From: Budorcas taxicolor
Lineage: Eukaryota; Chordata; Mammalia; Artiodactyla; Bovidae
NCBI RefSeq assembly: GCF_023091745.1
Contig: NC_068924.1
Coordinates: 68,216,832-68,280,831, forward strand
Reading direction: 5' to 3'
DNA length: 64,000 nucleotides
The translations under genes and the position numbers were made by a program. The notes below the pieces were generated by a model, which searched no databases, had not been told where the DNA came from, and saw only the letters and a list, made by a program, of their open reading frames with translations. Position 1 is the stretch's first letter, and each line of letters opens with the position of its first letter. Positions 54,283 through 64,000 of this stretch are shown here, in pieces.

Positions 54283-54436
54283 TGGTGTTCAGTTGCTAAG
54301 TTGTGTCCAACTCTTTGGGACCCCATAGACTGCAGCATGCCAGGCTTCCTTGTCCTTCATTATCTCTTAGAGTTTGCTCAAATTCATGTCCATTGAATTG
54401 GTGATGTCATCCAACCATCTTATCCTCTGTCATCCC
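54283..54436 (-). mobile_element. BovB 3'-end fragment, antisense
   Basis: 150 bp of antisense BovB terminal sequence from 'ggtgttcagttgctaagttg' to 'cttatcctctgtcatccc'. Diverged. Confidence 0.85.
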
Positions 54437-54959
54437 ATTAGACATTTTATAGCAAAGAAAGCTAAGAATAAGATAAGTTAAATATATTTGATGTCAAATA
54501 AAGCTGTTGGCCCCAACTTTCTAGCCAAGTATTTTTTTCACTGTCATGTGACTCAAACTCCCAGATTTGAGGTTTCTTTTTTTTAATGTAACTTTCATAT
54601 AAAGTTCTTTAAGACTTTTTGAACCATTTCTAGATTCTAATACTCCCTCTCATATGCACAGAAGGTACAAATTTCCATTGTATAAATGTCACAGCTTATA
54701 AAACTATGTTATCTATTTTTTCATTTGAAGTGTTGTGAAGCAGGCACATCAATAAAAATTCTTAGAATCAGAAAAGTTGTAGAACTTTTTACAGAACATA
54801 GAGTTCCAAGACCCTTTGAATTCCATTTTCCATAATGCATTTTTAACATGTCAATCGGACTTCTTAGAGATTGAAACATCAGACCCCACATTTTCCAACT
54901 CCAAGATTTATTTTAGTGATAAGACATTGGATCCTCATAAAAGTGTCATGTATAGAATA
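54437..54959. other. Unique sequence
   Basis: No gene or named repeat. Confidence 0.35.
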
Positions 54960-55330
54960 TTTATTATGAGGCAAATGTGAAGGTTGTGAAATGCCTGAGA
55001 TTTTTTCCTGCTTGAAAGCTAACAAGTCAGCATGCCAGGTACATGGATGCTGGCAGAAGACTTGAGGTCAGAAACAAAGGACTTTATTACCCACAAAAAA
55101 TAGCATCGTTAGAACATCAGCACTTTATTGTGCCTGATCCCCAAGTCCCAGTCCCCATAAGGATACACAGAGAAGGCCAGATGACACTAGCTCACTCAGG
55201 GGATTGCATGACAGGAAGGAAATTCTGAATTTAGGGAGCCTGAATCTTTTATAATGTGCAGTAAGCATGCCTTCCATCTGCTACAGAGAAAGACACTGTC
55301 TGTCTCCCCCCGGGGTGAATTATACAGCAG
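54960..55330 (-). repeat. Candidate solo LTR, antisense (unnamed)
   Basis: Read on the minus strand there is a TATA-like 'attataaaagatt' near 55240-55255. Two AATAAA signals follow (in 'cacaataaagtgc' near 55118-55132 and 'ggtaataaagtcc' near 55078-55092), and a further stretch resembles an LTR end. The order TATA then poly(A) signals over about 170 bp is LTR-like. I cannot name a family or find clean TG...CA ends. No viral gene is seen. Confidence 0.35.
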
Positions 55331-55447
55331 AAGATAGCAACGCACTTCAGTATTCTTGCCTGGGAAATCCTATGGACAGAGGAGCCTGGCAAACTACAGT
55401 CCATGGGGTTGCAAGAGTTGGACACAACTTAATGACTAAACACAAAC
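55326..55447 (+). mobile_element. Bov-A unit (headless Bov-tA)
   Basis: From 'agaagatagcaacgcacttc' to 'ttggacacaacttaatgac'. The tRNA-like head is absent. Confidence 0.88.
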
Positions 55448-56219
55448 ACACACCTCATAAAGATAGTCAGGAGCAAATGTCAGTCATTATATTGCCTGCA
55501 AATGTGAAGAGTTGTGAGAACTGTATTCTATCAGTACACAATAGGGATTTGTGTGTATAAAGAGAGGTACAGTTTGGGTCTAAATTTGATTAAAATTCAG
55601 ACTGTTTGATGATGTCTGATGAATTGACAGGAAAGGAACCTTTATTCAGTTCACTTAAAGAAGTAAGAACATTTCTGCTAAAAAAAAAAAAAAAAAAAAA
55701 CAAACAAAAAAATCTTTACTGAAAAAAAGATATATGATTCTGAGCACAGAAAACTGTCACTTAGAAATGCTACTGACCTACCTCCCAGAGACTCCTGAGC
55801 TGGCAACAAAACCTCTGGTATTAAGCATTAGTTTTGAAGATGGTTCCACTTTCACCTCCCTCTAGCAAAGTGGTTCATGAAAACGAAAGGGGTCTTCTTT
55901 CTGAAACCTCATCATAGCTTTGACATTTAAAACTTTGACACCTGAATGTCAGTAGCAGTGTCATGAAGAATAAGTAGGCAGGCCCCAAAAATGTGGCAGA
56001 AAGGAGTGGCAACACTCAGCCAGAATGAATTTCTTGAAAGATGCACATATTTCCACCAGTCTTATAGCTAAAATCCATCTCTGGAACAAGAAGTACACAA
56101 TAGCAAAGGAAAGAAAAGACAATTGAGGTGCCAAGTTCTAGCAGACACAGCAGAAACCAGTTGAAGTGACACTTATTTAAAAGTAAAGCTGAGCAAGATA
56201 AAAAGAAAGAAATTATTAG
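55448..56219. other. Unique sequence with an A21 run
   Basis: A21 at 55680-55700 followed by 'caaacaaaaaaa'. I see no retroposed gene attached to it. Nothing else is recognisable. Confidence 0.4.
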
Positions 56220-56434
56220 GGGCCTCCCTGATGTCTCAGACAGTGAAGAATCCACATGCAATGCAGGAGAACTGGGTTCCATCCCTGGGTCAGGAAGAGC
56301 CCCTGAAGAAGGGAATGGCAACTCACTCCAGTATTCTTGCCTGGAGAATCCCTAGATAGAGGAAACTGGCAGGCTACAGCCCATGGAGTCACAAAGAGTT
56401 GGACATGACTGAGCAAATAACACTTTCACTTTCA
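56220..56434 (+). mobile_element. Bov-tA SINE
   Basis: Head (gggcctccctgatgtctcag), Bov-A unit and tail (gacatgactgagcaaataac, then ctttcactttc). No certain target duplication. Confidence 0.92.
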
Positions 56435-56489
56435 AAGATAGAAAAGAGAGATTGAATTATATAATAGTTAAAATAGTAATAGAGAATAG

Positions 56490-56620
56490 GCTTCAGCAAG
56501 TGCATATGTGCTTAGCATTATATTTAGTGTTACACCTAATCCTTACAAGAACTTGTTACATAGGTTACAATAATCTCAATTTACATACAAGAAATTTAAG
56601 GTAAATGACTTGATTTCTCT
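56490..56620 (-). repeat. MIR SINE, antisense (weak)
   Basis: Antisense MIR-like wording: 'gcttagcattatatttagtg', 'taatccttacaagaacttg', 'ttacatacaagaaatttaagg'. Strongly diverged. Confidence 0.5.
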
Positions 56621-56893
56621 GACTTTATTTTGAATCCTTGAAAGAAAATTCTGACTTATTTTACCATCCACTCAGCCCCAGTGCCTTGGAAATGATTGCC
56701 CTTGACTTTCTACTAAAATTCTTTGCTAAGGTCAATGGCTGATTTCATCATCCATGTCAATGTCCTTTTCTCAAGGCTCCAATTTTTTACTTTTTTCTAA
56801 TAGCTGTTAGCAGTAAAGAGCTTTTACTTCTTTAAAATCTCTCTTACATCTCTCTCTTTCAGAGTCCCCATATGAGTGAATATTTATCTTCCT

Positions 56894-57441
56894 TCAGTTC
56901 AGTTCAGTTCAGTTCATTCACTCAGTCGTGTCTGACTCTTTGTGACCCCATGAATCGCAGCACTCCAGGCCTCCCTGTCCATCACCATCTCCCGAAGTTC
57001 ACTCAGACTCACATCCATCGAGTCTGTGATGCCATCCAGCCATCTCCTCCTGGGTCATCCCCTTCTCCTCCTGCCCCCAATCTCTCCCAGCATCAGAGTC
57101 TTTTCCAATGAGTCAACTCTTCGCATGAGGTGGCCAAAGTACTGGAGCTTCAGCTTTAGCATCATTTCTTACAAAGAAATCCCAGGGTTGATCTCCTTCA
57201 GAATGGACTGGTTGGATCTCCTTGCAGTCCAAGGGACCCTCAAGAGTCTTCTCCAACACCATTGTTCAAACGCATCAATTCTTCGGCACTCAGCTTTCTT
57301 CACAGTCCAACTCTCACATCCATACATGACCACAGGAAAAACCATAGCCTTGACTAGATGGACCTTAGTCGGCATAGTAATGTCTCTGCTTTTGAATATA
57401 CTATCTAGGTAGGTCATAACTTTTCTTCCAAGGAGTAAGCG
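56894..57441 (-). mobile_element. BovB 3'-end copy (ART2A-like), 0.55 kb, antisense
   Basis: The plus strand starts with the reversed tail pentamers (ttcagttcagttcagttc) and ends at 'ttccaaggagtaagcgt'. It is close in wording to 36258-36849. It contains only the C-terminal coding tail; a frame at 57169-57417 carries MYGCESWTVKKAECRRIDAF. Confidence 0.93.
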
Positions 57442-57816
57442 TACAGCTTTGTATTCCTCTTGTTGCCCATCAATTGTATAAATTCTTAGGTTCTGAGACT
57501 ACATTTCTGTGCTTCTCCTTATATGCTCCCTTTTGTCTCAAATGGAAATTTTAAGGCAATGTCTTTTACAGGTAATTCTTTTGACCCAACATTTTCCTCT
57601 AGAGCCACAACATTTTCCATTTACATCTGGATATTTCTACATGAATGACAGAATGATATTTCAATTTAGGCATATTAAATAATTAGTGCATTAGTTTTTC
57701 TATTTGAATAAGCTAACATTTCTCGCCTCCTTTTATATTTTTTATTCTTTTCATTAATGATACTATTAATGAACTATCTCTCTTTACATTCTATCAGTGT
57801 GAAATCATTCTGATTT
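57442..57816. other. Unique sequence
   Basis: No gene or named repeat. Confidence 0.35.
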
Positions 57817-57950
57817 TTTTAATTTATATTTTAATTGGAGAAAAATTGCTTTGCAATGTTGTACTGGTTTCTGTGTACAATGCAAATTAGTCATAATTAC
57901 ACATATATCATTCCCTCCCCTTCCTCCATCTCATCCCTCTAGGTTATTAA
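57817..57950 (-). mobile_element. L1 3'-end fragment, antisense
   Basis: Antisense L1 3' wording: 'ttttaattggagaaaaattgc', 'ttgcaatgttgtactggtttc' and 'tccctccccttcctccatctc'. About 130 bp. Confidence 0.7.
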
Positions 57951-60151
57951 AATATACATTTTGTGATTACTAGTATTTCAAGTAAAGGTCCTCCAAGTGA
58001 CAAGAAATAGGGGAAAAAAATAGGAAAAGATGATGGAGACTTGAGGTAAGAACAGTAAATAATCTGGTTTAGCTGGACTTGGTGCTCACTGTGCAGACCC
58101 ACTGAAAGGTAAAGCCCAACAAATGTGCTAAGAAGCATATTACAATGGCTTTGAATGGACTGCTAAAGCATTTAAACCCCAAATGCTTTAAATTTAGATT
58201 TAAAGACTTTAAATTCAAAGGGGAAACTTCTCACACTTGAATATCAATTTGCTTGTAACTCACAATATTAGCCACATTTTACTTATATTTGCTAATGTTC
58301 AGGTTTTATTTCTTCTATTTTTTAATGTTCTGAAATTAGAATGTATTTCTTATGATTGTTTAGGTGACACTTGCAGTGCTAGCAAGATCTTTCAACTTAT
58401 TGTGGTCTTGAAATATTTGCTCAATCGAATGGACTTGCACAGACATAGCAGACAAAATAGAGAAAGGAAATGTTGGTTTAGAAGTTGACAGTCAACTGAT
58501 AGTTTACCCAATATGAATTTGTTTAGGTTGCACTTACAGAAGGAAGATGAGATTAGCCATTATGTAATCCTTTGGTGATATCCACCTACTTCAAGACCCA
58601 ATTAAGACAAATTAAGATTCAAACATTACTTCTCTTCAATCAATCATGCATAATTTATAGAGATGGGTTACTGAGGAAAATGGCCTCCATTCTCCAAAAT
58701 CTATTTACAGACTCTTTCTTGTATATTTTACTGAAATAAATGAATATATTCATAGTATTATATACTATAGAACTCTAACTGTGATTTCAAACAATACTTC
58801 TGTCAAGGTTATACAAGAGCTAGGGAGAAAATCTTTAAGCTTAATCCCAATTCAACAATCTTGGCAATATTTTGAAGATGTTGCACTGAAGAGACAAGCT
58901 GACAGGCTTGCTCTTGGGCCACATATAAAGTTATAGTGCTTTTTGATAGTCATGGTCAAATTTAAGTAATTATTTATTTAGCTGCTACTGGGACTGCCTG
59001 GTACTATCTGATATACCAATTAGGAATGTTTCCATTGGTTAAGAGTGTTATATGACAGCGTAGGCTACAATGCGAACTAGGCTCTTCGATTCAAACCAGA
59101 AGCACATAGTGCATGTAAAGAAAGATACATGTCCCTCCTGGGAAAGCATTAGCATCACGACCTCATAAGAGTTAATGGACGAGAGGAACAACTTCAATGG
59201 GCTGTGTAGAAAAACCTGCTGTTTCCTTTCAACACTTGCAAACCCCAGTGAAACTTCAGTGATTAATAATAATTGGATTCAATAACGATTAGGCAAAGCA
59301 TCTGCCATGGGCAACTCTTGGGCACCCACATGACCTTCTGTGTGTTAATTAAAGACATCAGTGATCTAAACAGCCTGATCTGTAGTGCACAACCCCACCA
59401 CATGCAGAAGACACTGCCCAGGTTAGGGAGCCATAAAGATAAACACTGAGACAGCCTTCCCCTTAAAATCAAGTTGCAAATTTAATTCAAACCTTAAAGT
59501 GACTCTCGGGTTAACTGTACCCATGTCAGCTTTTGGTTTATAAATAGTCACATGTGGAAATTTTATTGGGTAAGCCACTTAATCTATGTACTAACTATTA
59601 GGTACACACAGACACAAATATATATTTCAAGTTGCTTATTTGTGGATTCTCCTAAAGAATAGTCAAAACTTTTGAATGCAAAGAAAGGAGCATATGTACA
59701 AGAGTAAATATTCTGAAGAAACTGAGATGATTTAGGATAAATTATTAGGTACTTATATAGTATAGCCAATGATATAATTTCAGCTTTTAATATTTAAAAA
59801 ACATTAAATAGATTTTGATATATTTAATAACAACTGACCAATATTATTTCATGCAATGACACATATAAGACCCTTAATATATTTGGTCTGTATCGAGTTA
59901 ATAGAACTGCAAGCTGAACTGTATATTAGCAGCATATCAGAACACAGGAAAAAAGACATTTTTTAAAAATGCCTCTTTTATTGATAAAAAAGATGGACAT
60001 TACAAAACATGTATTTAGTTAAATGAGAATGATGGGAGAAGAAAACACATAGGACGTGTAAATCTGTTGAAAAAATAATGCTCAAATAAACAAAATAAAG
60101 AACAGTACAGATCACGATTGAACCAAATTCAGTTTTGTCTTGACCTAACTG
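57951..60151. other. Repeat-poor unique sequence, 2.2 kb
   Basis: The longest stretch without a recognisable repeat. A perfect 10-bp inverted repeat (taaagcattt, 58164-58173; aaatgcttta, 58181-58190) is present. 59030-59560 is less AT-rich, keeps several CpGs and has clustered TAAT/ATTA cores, so it is a candidate conserved non-coding element. The minus frame 59263-59472 has no domain. Confidence 0.4.
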
Positions 60152-60561
60152 AAAAATTTGGCCTTAGAGTACAGAATGACGCAGGGCAAAGGTTAATAGA
60201 GTTCTGCCAAGAGAACACATTGGTCATAGCAAACACCCTCTTCCAACAACACAAGAGGAGACTCTACACATGGACATCACCAGATGGTAGACACCAAAAT
60301 CAGACTGATTATATTCTTTGCAGCCACAGATGGAGAAGCTCTATACAGTCAGCAAAAACAAGACTGGGAGCTGATTGTGGCTCAGATCATGAACTCCTTA
60401 TTACCAAATTCAGACTGAAATTGAAGAAAGTGGAGAAAACCACTAGACCATTCAGATATGACCTAAATCAAATACCTTGTGACTATAGAATGGAAGGGAG
60501 AAATATATTTAAGGGCCTAGATCTGATAGAAAGCCTGATGAACATGGACAGAGGTTCATAA
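60118..60561 (+). pseudogene. BovB endonuclease C-terminal part
   Basis: A 147-codon frame. The first 12 codons are flanking DNA; BovB starts at about residue 13. QTDYIL lies near residues 62-67 and the catalytic SDH triad motif (GSDHELL) near 89-95. These are the two endonuclease motifs that the 32-35 kb copy lacks in frame. The frame ends at a stop near the linker. Confidence 0.88.
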
Positions 60562-62512
60562 CATTGTACAGGAGACAGGAATCAAGACCATGCCTTAAGA
60601 AAAAGAAATGCAAAAAAGCAAAATGGCTGTCTGAGGAGGCCTTACAAATAGCTGTGAAAAAAAAGAGAAGCAAAAAGCAAAGAAGAAAAGGGAAGATATA
60701 CTCATTGGAATGCAGAGTTCCAAAGAATAGCAAGGAAAGATAAGAAAGCCTTTCTCAATGATCAATGCAAAGAAATAAAGGAAAACAACCGAATGGGAAA
60801 GACTAGCGATCTCTTCAAGAAAATTATAGAACCAAGGGAACACTTCACGCAAAGATGGGCTCTATTAAGGACAGAAATTGTAGGGAACTAACAGATGCAG
60901 AAGTATTAAGAAGACATGGCAAGAATACACAGAAGAACTATACAAAAAAGATCTTCACAACCCAGATAATCACAATGGTGTGATCACTCACCTAGAGCCA
61001 GACATCCTAAAATGTGAAGTCAAGTGGGCATTAAGAAGCATCGCTACAAACAAAGATAGTGGAGGTGATGGAATTCTAGTTAAGCTATTTCAAATCCTGA
61101 AAGATGATGCTATGAAAGTGCTGCACTCAATATGCCAGCAAATTTGGAAAACTCAGCAGTGGCCACAGGACTGGAAAAGTTAGTTTCATTCCAATCCCAA
61201 AGAAAGGCAATGCCAAAGAATGCTCAAACTACTGCACAATTGCACTCACCTCACACACTAGTAAAGCAATGCTCAAAATTCTCCAAGGCAGGCTTCAGCA
61301 ATATATGAACTGTAAACTTCCTGATGTTCAAGCTGGTTTTAGAAAAGGCAGAGGAACCAGAGATCAAATTGCCGACATCTGTTGGATCATTGAAAAACCA
61401 AGAGAGTTCCAGAAAAACATCTATTTGTGCATTATTGACTATGCCAAAGCCTTTGACTGTGTGGATCACAAATAAACTGTGGAAAATTCTTCAAGAGATG
61501 GGAATACCAGACCACCTGACCTGCCTCTTGAGAAACATATATGCAGGACAGGAAGCAACAGTTAGAACTGGACATGGAACAACAGACTGGTCCCAAATAG
61601 GAAAAGGAGTACGTCGAGGCTGTATATTGTCACCCTGCTTATTTAACTTCTATGCAGAGCACATCATGAGAAATGCTGGGCTGGAAGAAGCACAAGCTGG
61701 AATCAAGATTGCCAGGAGAAATCTCAATAACCTCAGATATGCAGATGACACCACCCTTATGGCAGAAAGTGAAGAGGAACTAAAAAGCCTCTGTTTAGTG
61801 AGGATGAAAGTGAAAGAGGAGAGCGAAAAAGTTGGCTTAAAGCTCAACATTCAGAAAACTAAGATCATGGCATCTGGTCCCATCACTTCATGACAAATAG
61901 ATGGGAAATGTGGAAACAGTGACAGACTTTATTTTTGGGGACTCCAAAATCACTGCAGATGGTGATTGCAGCCATGAAATTAAGACGCTTGGAAAGAAAG
62001 TTATGACCAACCTAGATAGCATATTATAAAGCAGAGACATTACTTTGCCAACAAAGGTCCATCTAGTCAAGGCTATAGTTTTTCCAGTGGTCATGTATGG
62101 ATGTGAGAGTTGGACTATAAAGAGAGCTGAGCACCGAAGAATTGATGCTTTTGAGCTGTGGTATTGGAGAAGACTCTTGAGATTCCCTTGGACTGCAAGG
62201 AAATCCAGCCAGTCCATCCTAAGGTAGATCAGTCCCGGCTCTTCACTGGAAGGACTGATGTTGAAGCTGAAACTCCAATACTTTGGCCACCTGATGTGAA
62301 GAGCTGACTCATTTGAAAAAAGACCTGATGCTGGGAAAGATTGACAGCAGGAGGAGAAGGGGATGACAGAGAATGAGATCGTTGGATCGCATCACCGACT
62401 CAATGGACGTGGGTTTGGGTGGACTCCGGGAGTTGGTGATGGACAGAGAGACCTGGCGTGCTGTGGTTCATGGAATCGCACAGAGTCAGACACTACTGAG
62501 CAACGGAACTGA
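60152..62512 (+). mobile_element. BovB LINE, 5'-truncated in the endonuclease (2.36 kb)
   Basis: Plus-strand BovB from 'aatttggccttagagtac' in the endonuclease through linker, RT and C-terminal region to 'ggaactgaactattctg'. The ORF is broken by several indels. The wording is close to other copies but lacks the shared TAA of the 33/36-kb pair (here ctggaagaagcac). No certain target duplication. Confidence 0.94.
61269..61893 (+). pseudogene. BovB reverse transcriptase, frameshifted at motif A
   Basis: Two overlapping frames make up the RT. 61269-61475 carries FRKGRGTRDQ and motif A (IDYAKAFDCVD). A one-base A insertion near 61470 shifts the frame, and the second frame (true RT from about 61472 to 61893) carries motif B (GVRRGCILSPCLFN) and YADD. 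A 9-base insertion near 61791-61802 adds CLVR before MKVKEES. Not functional. Confidence 0.9.
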
Positions 62513-62630
62513 ACTATTCTGAACTACTAAAGGCATACAGGTTCAAATAAAAGAAAGAAAAGTCAAGAAATAGAGTTTAGTGACTTTGGGGAAATTACTG
62601 ACTTTACCAAGAAACCCTTTTCATATCTAC

Positions 62631-62721
62631 AGCACAAGGCTAAGTGAACACTGTATTCTTTTCCAGGTCTAGACCATTACAATCCATGTTTCTCAAACTT
62701 AATCATGAATCAGAAGCTTCC
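62631..62721 (+). repeat. Left copy of a ~90-bp direct repeat flanking nested SINEs
   Basis: Matches 63163-63252 at about 75 of 91 positions. It begins 'agcacaaggctaagtga' and ends 'gaatcagaagcttcc', immediately before the tail of the outer SINE. It includes the first 30 bp or so of a MER5A element. Confidence 0.92.
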
Positions 62722-63160
62722 AGTGAAAGTGTCAGTCACTCAGTTGTGTCTGACTCTTTGTGACCCCATGGACACCTCTGGATTTCTTTGCAACCCGCCA
62801 AACTCCTCTATCCATGAAATTCTCCAGGCAGGAGTACTGGAGTAGGTAACCAATAGCCATTCTCTTCTCAGGGAACCTGGGCTTCCCTTGTGGCTCCGCT
62901 GGTAAAGAATCCACCTGCATGATGGAGACCTCGGTTCGATCCCTCCTTGGGAAGATCCCCTGGAGAAGGGAAAGGCTACCCACTCCAGTATTCTGTTCTG
63001 GAGATTTCCACAGACTGTATAGTCCATGAAGTCACAAAGGGTAGGACATGACTGAGCTACTTTCACTTTCTCCAGGGGATCTACCCCACCCAACAATCAA
63101 AGACGGGTCTCCTGCATTGCAAGTGGATTCTTTACCATCCGAGCCACCTGGGAAACCCCC
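62722..63160 (-). mobile_element. Outer Bov-tA SINE, antisense, split by another Bov-tA
   Basis: The two parts are 62722-62878 and 63067-63160. On the plus strand they run from the tail (gtgtcagtcactcagttgtg) to the reversed head (gagccacctgggaaaccccc). A small rearrangement or insertion lies near 62772-62795. It is flanked exactly by the ~90-bp direct repeat. Confidence 0.9.
62879..63066 (+). mobile_element. Inner Bov-tA SINE nested in the outer one
   Basis: Head (gggcttcccttgtggctccg; B box ggttcgatccc) and Bov-A unit, ending 'ggacatgactgagctac' and 'tttcac'. The host words 'cttctcagggaacct' (ending 62878) and 'tttctccaggggatct' (63067-63082) are its diverged target duplication. Confidence 0.9.
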
Positions 63161-63162
63161 AT

Positions 63163-63252
63163 AGCACAAGGCTAAGTGAGCTTTATATTCTTTTTCAGTT
63201 CTAGTTAATTATAAACCATGATTCTCAAACTTGAACCTGAATCAGAAGCTCC
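63163..63252 (+). repeat. Right copy of the ~90-bp direct repeat
   Basis: Starts just after the reversed SINE head and continues without a break into the rest of MER5A. This is what the right target-site copy should do if the repeat arose at SINE integration. Confidence 0.92.
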
Positions 63253-63362
63253 TAGAAGGCTTGTTAAAACTCAGAGATTCTGTCAGTGGGTTCAAGGTAG
63301 GGTCTCAAAGTTGTATTTCTAACAGCTTCACCAGCTGGTCATGGATTATACTTAAGAAATAT
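63217..63362 (+). repeat. MER5A (hAT-Charlie MITE)
   Basis: 'gattctcaaacttgaacctg', 'gaaggcttgttaaaactcag', 'gtatttctaacagcttcacc' and 'agctggtcatgg' follow MER5A in order. Its first part is also present in the left copy of the direct repeat. Confidence 0.8.
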
Positions 63363-63574
63363 TGTAACACTTATGAATGAATACACCAAGAAGTTAAAGC
63401 ATCTAAACAAAGTCATGTTGTTTATTAGATTCACAGACTATATTTAGCTTAAAGAGTTCACACACAAAAAAGTGTTTTCTACCATTCATCTCAGGAATGT
63501 AATGACATAAAAGCCATGGGATCAGAAAAATTCCTGTAAAGAGAGTCTATAACTAGAGAAGGGAGCAGCCCTTG

Positions 63575-63925
63575 TGTTAGTTTGCTTGGGTGTATTTTCA
63601 TCTGATTCTGGAATCTAGAAGTCTAAAATCAAGGTGTGGACAGGGTTGGTTTCTTCTGGGGCTTCTCTCTTTGGCTTGAAATATTTTCCCTGTGTATTCA
63701 TATGGTTTCCTTCTGTGTATGAGCACCCTAATTTCCTCTTTGTTATAAGGACACCCAGTCAGATTGGATTGGGGCCCATCCTAATGACATCATTTAGATT
63801 TAATTAGCACTTTAAGTTCTTATCTGCAAATATCCTCACATTCTCAGGTCCTGGGGGGTAAGACTCCATTCTGTAAATTTTGGTGGGACCAATTTCTCCA
63901 TAAAAACCCCAAATAAACACTTGAA
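63575..63925 (-). repeat. MLT1/MaLR-type LTR, antisense
   Basis: Antisense MaLR-like wording: 'atcaaggtgtggacagggttgg', 'ttataaggacacccagtcag', 'attggggcccatcctaatgac', 'cacattctcaggtcctgggggg'. Boundaries and subfamily are uncertain. No viral gene is present. Confidence 0.6.
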
Positions 63926-64000
63926 GGTCAAATAAGCCAATATTTTGAAGTCAGGAAGAAGAAAGCTACAGAAAAAGCCTTCAATATGGGTAGAAGGGAG

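Noticed and set aside
55680..55711. Processed pseudogene ending in an A21 run
   Set aside because: No gene-like sequence precedes the A run and no target duplication was found.
59263..59472. 69-codon minus-strand frame as a gene
   Set aside because: No domain or conserved pattern. It lies in a candidate non-coding conserved region and is better left as non-coding.
1..64000. CRISPR array, prokaryotic operon, phage or a new defence-type system
   Set aside because: Repeat families, codon breaks and TSDs are all those of a mammalian genome. No regularly spaced short repeats and no bacterial-type gene clusters are present.

Overview
This window is mammalian nuclear DNA, and the repeat content marks it as a bovid ruminant (cattle, yak, bison, sheep or goat; I cannot tell which). 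The diagnostic families are BovB (an RTE-clade LINE), Bov-tA SINEs (a tRNA-like head joined to a Bov-A unit), dimeric BOV-A2 SINEs, a ruminant L1 and CHR-type cetartiodactyl SINEs. Older eutherian repeats lie beneath them: MIR, MER5A and other hAT MITEs, MLT1-type LTRs, an LTR16/LTR33-like LTR and L1M remnants. I see no host protein-coding exon, tRNA, rRNA or other functional RNA gene. Every long open frame is a LINE ORF remnant or the antisense shadow of one. The window reads as an AT-rich intergenic or deep intronic region.

Layout. 1-8.1 kb: mostly unique sequence with one 5'-truncated L1 (2146-3138, minus), MIRs and Bov-tA copies. 8.1-21.8 kb: five BovB copies in mixed orientation, several Bov-tA, an MLT1 LTR, CHR SINEs, an ancient L1 and an LTR16/33-like LTR. 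21.8-32.4 kb: mostly unique, with one BovB (25694-26959) bounded by an 11-bp target-site duplication (TSD). 32.4-41.5 kb: a near-full-length BovB (32381-35468), then a nested stack in which an ancient minus-strand L1 holds a Bov-tA, which in turn holds a 5'-inverted BovB (36258-38332). 42-44.4 kb: unique, with an orphan 120-bp L1 ORF1 fragment. 44.5-49.6 kb: a 5.2-kb L1 with a perfect 14-bp TSD, itself interrupted by two SINEs. 49.7-57.9 kb: a dense SINE and MITE field with three BovB fragments. 58-60.1 kb: repeat-poor sequence. 60.1-62.5 kb: a 2.36-kb BovB. 62.6-64 kb: nested SINEs flanked by an unusually long direct repeat, MER5A and an MLT1-like LTR.

How the parts relate. BovB supplied the APE endonuclease and reverse transcriptase. 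Its 3' tail shares sequence with the Bov-tA and BOV-A2 tails, so those SINEs probably used its machinery. None of the LINE copies here has an intact ORF. The thirteen BovB pieces total about 16.6 kb, roughly a quarter of the window. I found no previously undescribed functional system. The most interesting signals are records of retrotransposition: the twin-primed BovB with a clean TSD, two neighbouring BovB copies sharing one nonsense codon, a SINE flanked by about 90 bp of duplicated target, and an orphan internal L1 fragment.
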